Origin: Anaerolineae bacterium
Lineage (GTDB): Bacteria > Chloroflexota > Anaerolineae > J102
Length of the DNA stretch: 6,487 nt
Reading direction: 5' to 3'
NCBI GenBank assembly: GCA_015493675.1
Contig: WGCR01000354.1
Location: forward strand, 1-6,487
Positions within the stretch are counted from its first letter, which is position 1; every line of letters starts with the position of its first letter. Positions 3,869 through 6,487 of the stretch are shown in pieces. Below the pieces are notes generated by a model. The model did no database searches. It saw nothing but the letters and a program-made list of their open reading frames with translations, and was not told the origin of the DNA. Position numbers and translations under genes: made by a program.

Positions 3869-6487
3869 ATGCGCTCCAAACTTCGTTCAGGCCTCGTCCT
3901 GACCCTCCTCGCCATTCTCGCGGTCATCGCCACCTGGCCCGTGCTGCGTCATCTCGCGGCCCGCGTGCCCGGCTCCGACACCTGGGCCTACGATGAGTAC
4001 ACCTTCATCTGGTCCATGTGGTGGCTCAAGCACGCGGCATTGGATCTGCACAGCTCCATCTTCTTCAGCCAGAACATCTTCTATCCCCTGGGCATGGAGC
4101 TGATCCTCTATTCCTACAACCTGATGGCCGCCATCCTGGCCCTGCCCCTGGGCGTGGCGGCCAACTGGCCCCTGGCGTCCAACACGCTCAACCTGCTGAC
4201 GATGGCGTTTTCCGGCTTTGGAGCCTACCTGCTGGCGGTTTGGTCGCTGCGAAAAGCCAATCCTCGGGCCCCCATCGCCAACATCCGCCTGGCCGCCATC
4301 ATCGCCGCGCTCATCTACGCCTTCGCCAGCAACCGCATGATCTACCTGGCCATCGGGCATTACAACATCCAGAGCTGGGTCTTTCTGCCCTACTTCGCGT
4401 TGTATCTGCTGCGGACGATGGCCCGCCCCACCTGGCGCAATGCGGGCATGGCCGGGCTGTTCGGGGCCATGAACCTGCTGGTGGACATGCAATACGGGGT
4501 GTTCATGGCCTTTTTGGGACTGTGCATCCTGCTCGCCCGACCCTGGCGGACTGCGCTCTTCCGTCGTCCTGTTCCCTGGCGAAACTGGCTGGCGCTGTTC
4601 GGGATCGGCGGCGTGGCCGTGTTGCTCACCCTGCCCTACTTCTGGGAGACGGTGAAATCCATGCTCCACGCCGGATTCCTGCTGCGAGGCTGGGGCGACG
4701 CGCTGAAACTTTCGGCGGATCTGGCGGGCTGGTTCACGCCCACCGCACTGCATCCCCTGTGGGGCGCAGACTGGCCGGCGCGGCTGCGAGCGGTGCAGGA
4801 GGGAACCGCGCCCTTCCGGGACATCAACACCGTCTTCCTGGGCTATGTCACCGCGGGACTGGCCCTCATCGGCGCCATCGCCGGATGGAGAAAGGCCCGG
4901 GGCTGGGTCGTCGCGGCCCTCCTCGCGGGCCTGTTCACCCTGGGCCCGCTGTTGCAGATCTACGGCAAAATCATCTACGACTTCGACGGGCTGGAGACCT
5001 CCATCCCCATGCCCTTCATCCTGCTGCATTACATCCCCTTCGTCAAGGGCAACCGCACCGCCAACCGCTGGAGCATCGTGCTGATGCTGACGCTGGCCAT
5101 GCTGGCCGCGTGGGGGACGTTCTGGCTGCTGGGGCGAGTGCGGGTGAACCAGCGGCGACGGCGGCTCGCGCCCCTCATCGTCATCCTGCTGGCCGCGGGC
5201 GTACTTTTCGAACATGCGGCCACGCCCCTGCCCACCACCGACGCCCGCATCCCGCCAGCCATCCAGCAGCTTGCGGCCCAACCCGATGGCGCGGTGCTGC
5301 AGATCCCCATGGGCTGGCGCAACAGCTTCGGCGTGCTGGGCGTAGAACGCACCCAGGCCCAGTACTACATGACCGCGCATCACAAGCCCATCATCTCGGG
5401 CAACACCTCTCGCAACCCGCCTATCAAGTTCGATTATTTCGCCCGTCTGCCCCTGGTGCAGGCCATCGCCGACGCCGAGGCCGGGCATCCCGCGGATGAG
5501 GCCACCCTGGCCGCGGCCCGCGAGCAGGTGCAAGATGTGGTCACCCTGTGGGGCGTGCGTTACCTGATGATCCTGCCCCCAGTGCCGGGCCGCCTGCCCT
5601 ACGCCGACACCTGGCGGGCCAGCCAGCAAACCGCGCTGGCGCTCATCCCCCACGGCGACGCCCCCATCATCGATGACGGCGGCGTCCAGATTTACAGCGT
5701 GACCCCGGGCGCTCCCCTGCCCCTGACGCTGGATTTCGGCGCGCAGAACACTGATCTGTGGCGGGCCGACGGCTGGGCCGGGGATGAGCCTGATGTGGGG
5801 GGCGCAGATGGCGTTTGGGCCGCGGCCCGCCGCTCGCAAATCATCTTCCGCAGCGACGACGCGACCCCGCGCAAGCTGCGCTTCCGGGCCCAGCCCTTCT
5901 CCTGGCCCGGCGCGCCCGATCAATATCTCACCCTCAGGCTCAACGGCAAGCGCGTCGCCACCACCGTCCTCTTTCCGGGCTGGAACGAATACGAATTCGA
6001 CATCACGCCGCGGCCGGGCGTCAATCACCTGTGGTTCAGCTTCAAATACGCCGAAAGCCCGCGCCAGAAATTGCAGCAAGCCATGATCGGCGGCACGGGC
6101 GTGCAGAGCCCGGTGAACATCGCGGTGCACGCCTTCGATCAGGCCTTCATCACCCTCACCGACGCCTCGGGCCAGCAGACCGACGCCTCCTTTGGACGTC
6201 GCGGCTACAATGTCACCGTGCTGGACCCGAAATCGGGCAAGGTGTTGGATAAACAGGGCTTCGATACGGTGGCCAACGCCTACGAGGTGCAGCGGTTGGT
6301 GACGTATCTCGACGGCATCGAAGAAGGGCGCATCGTGGCCCTCGCTACGCGAGAGGGCGCGGGCGATTTCGTCAGCCCGGAGCTGGTGACCGCTTTGCAG
6401 CGTCTGGGCTCTGGCGCGGCCTCACCCGAACAGATCGCGGGGCGGGCCCATGCGCTGGTGGGCGTCGCGGGCGCAGCGCCCGCGACG
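3869..6487 (+). CDS. GT-C/YfhO-like polytopic membrane protein with C-terminal ILEI/FAM3 domain (3' end outside window)
   Basis: The frame is open for 873 codons from the ATG at 3869 to the window edge. An in-frame TGA at 3851-3853 and no intervening start codon fix the start. Residues 1-450 carry about 11 hydrophobic helices, beginning at about 8-27. The first external loop holds GSDTWAYDEY (35-44, acidic residues D37, D42, E43) and FYPLG (71-75). GHYN follows at 163-166. This layout matches lipid-linked-sugar glycosyltransferases of the GT-C type and YfhO-like proteins, where acidic residues in that loop are catalytic. After the last helix (about 432-448) come an external region with VLQIPMG (476-482) and WGVRYLMI (561-568), then a jelly-roll-like stretch (about 645-755, with LRLNGK and PGWNEYEFD). 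The end (about 757-873) is an ILEI/FAM3-type domain: GRRGYNVTVLD, SGKVLD, GFDT, GRIVALATREGA, LQRLGSG. The ending suggests only a few tens of residues are missing. The likely role is transfer of a sugar to an envelope glycan; the substrate is unknown. Third codon positions are almost all G or C, unlike metF. Confidence 0.88.
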   Translation, partial: MRSKLRSGLVLTLLAILAVIATWPVLRHLAARVPGSDTWAYDEYTFIWSMWWLKHAALDLHSSIFFSQNIFYPLGMELILYSYNLMAAILALPLGVAANWPLASNTLNLLTMAFSGFGAYLLAVWSLRKANPRAPIANIRLAAIIAALIYAFASNRMIYLAIGHYNIQSWVFLPYFALYLLRTMARPTWRNAGMAGLFGAMNLLVDMQYGVFMAFLGLCILLARPWRTALFRRPVPWRNWLALFGIGGVAVLLTLPYFWETVKSMLHAGFLLRGWGDALKLSADLAGWFTPTALHPLWGADWPARLRAVQEGTAPFRDINTVFLGYVTAGLALIGAIAGWRKARGWVVAALLAGLFTLGPLLQIYGKIIYDFDGLETSIPMPFILLHYIPFVKGNRTANRWSIVLMLTLAMLAAWGTFWLLGRVRVNQRRRRLAPLIVILLAAGVLFEHAATPLPTTDARIPPAIQQLAAQPDGAVLQIPMGWRNSFGVLGVERTQAQYYMTAHHKPIISGNTSRNPPIKFDYFARLPLVQAIADAEAGHPADEATLAAAREQVQDVVTLWGVRYLMILPPVPGRLPYADTWRASQQTALALIPHGDAPIIDDGGVQIYSVTPGAPLPLTLDFGAQNTDLWRADGWAGDEPDVGGADGVWAAARRSQIIFRSDDATPRKLRFRAQPFSWPGAPDQYLTLRLNGKRVATTVLFPGWNEYEFDITPRPGVNHLWFSFKYAESPRQKLQQAMIGGTGVQSPVNIAVHAFDQAFITLTDASGQQTDASFGRRGYNVTVLDPKSGKVLDKQGFDTVANAYEVQRLVTYLDGIEEGRIVALATREGAGDFVSPELVTALQRLGSGAASPEQIAGRAHALVGVAGAAPAT

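Noticed and set aside
3529..3996. A 155-codon plus-strand frame across the repeat element
   Set aside because: Its sequence is the translation of the inverted repeats and then of the wrong frame of the next gene. There is no family resemblance.
4018..5499. A 493-codon plus-strand frame
   Set aside because: It is an out-of-register shadow of the gene starting at 3869, giving an Arg/His/Pro/Ala-rich string without membrane segments or motifs.
3887..6130. A 747-codon minus-strand frame
   Set aside because: It is antisense to the glycosyltransferase-like gene. It is rich in Gly, Gln, His and Asp with no domain motifs, which is expected opposite a gene with G/C-ending codons.
6338..6358. A hairpin CTCGC-TAC-GCGAG with GCC/GGC extension
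   Set aside because: It lies inside the ILEI-domain coding sequence (VALATREGA) in GC-rich DNA, where short stems arise by chance.
1..6487. CRISPR arrays, tRNA or rRNA genes, riboswitches, transposases
   Set aside because: No regularly spaced direct repeats, cloverleaf sequences, ribosomal RNA blocks or transposase motifs were seen on either strand.

Overview
The window reads as a chromosomal piece of a bacterium, most likely a Chloroflexota (Anaerolineae-like) member. This placement is an inference. It rests on a PP2C phosphatase with one membrane segment and a Thr/Pro-rich external linker, a large glycosyltransferase-like membrane protein ending in an ILEI/FAM3 domain, the absence of clear Shine-Dalgarno sites, and an interspersed nested inverted repeat of a type common in environmental genomes. 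There is no 16S or other decisive marker gene here.

Left part (1-1018, + strand): the last 27 codons of a SpoU/TrmH-type RNA 2'-O-methyltransferase, then after 52 bp a complete metF (5,10-methylenetetrahydrofolate reductase). Middle part (1023-3295, - strand, convergent with metF and only 4 bp from it): a PP2C-type Ser/Thr phosphatase anchored by one membrane helix and carrying an unrecognised external domain, followed 68 bp downstream by a conserved all-helical hypothetical protein. The two may be co-transcribed from a recognisable promoter at about 3352-3380.

Intergenic part (3296-3868, 573 bp): it holds the minus-strand promoter, a 13-bp palindrome, and a nested inverted-repeat element of about 270 bp (3543-3813) that encodes nothing convincing. 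Right part (3869-6487, + strand, running off the window): one open frame of 873 codons without a stop. It encodes a polytopic membrane protein resembling GT-C-fold glycosyltransferase/YfhO-like proteins, then a periplasmic or external beta-sandwich region, and finally an ILEI/FAM3-type domain cut by the window edge. This gene is visibly richer in G+C than the genes to its left, and its composition produces long false frames on the opposite strand.

The genes do not form one pathway. The left part is housekeeping (RNA modification and one-carbon metabolism), the middle is a signalling phosphatase unit, and the right end is probably envelope glycan assembly. The most interesting item is the fusion of a membrane glycosyltransferase-like protein to an ILEI domain. 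In animals this domain occurs in FAM3 secreted proteins and in the carbohydrate-binding stem of POMGnT1.
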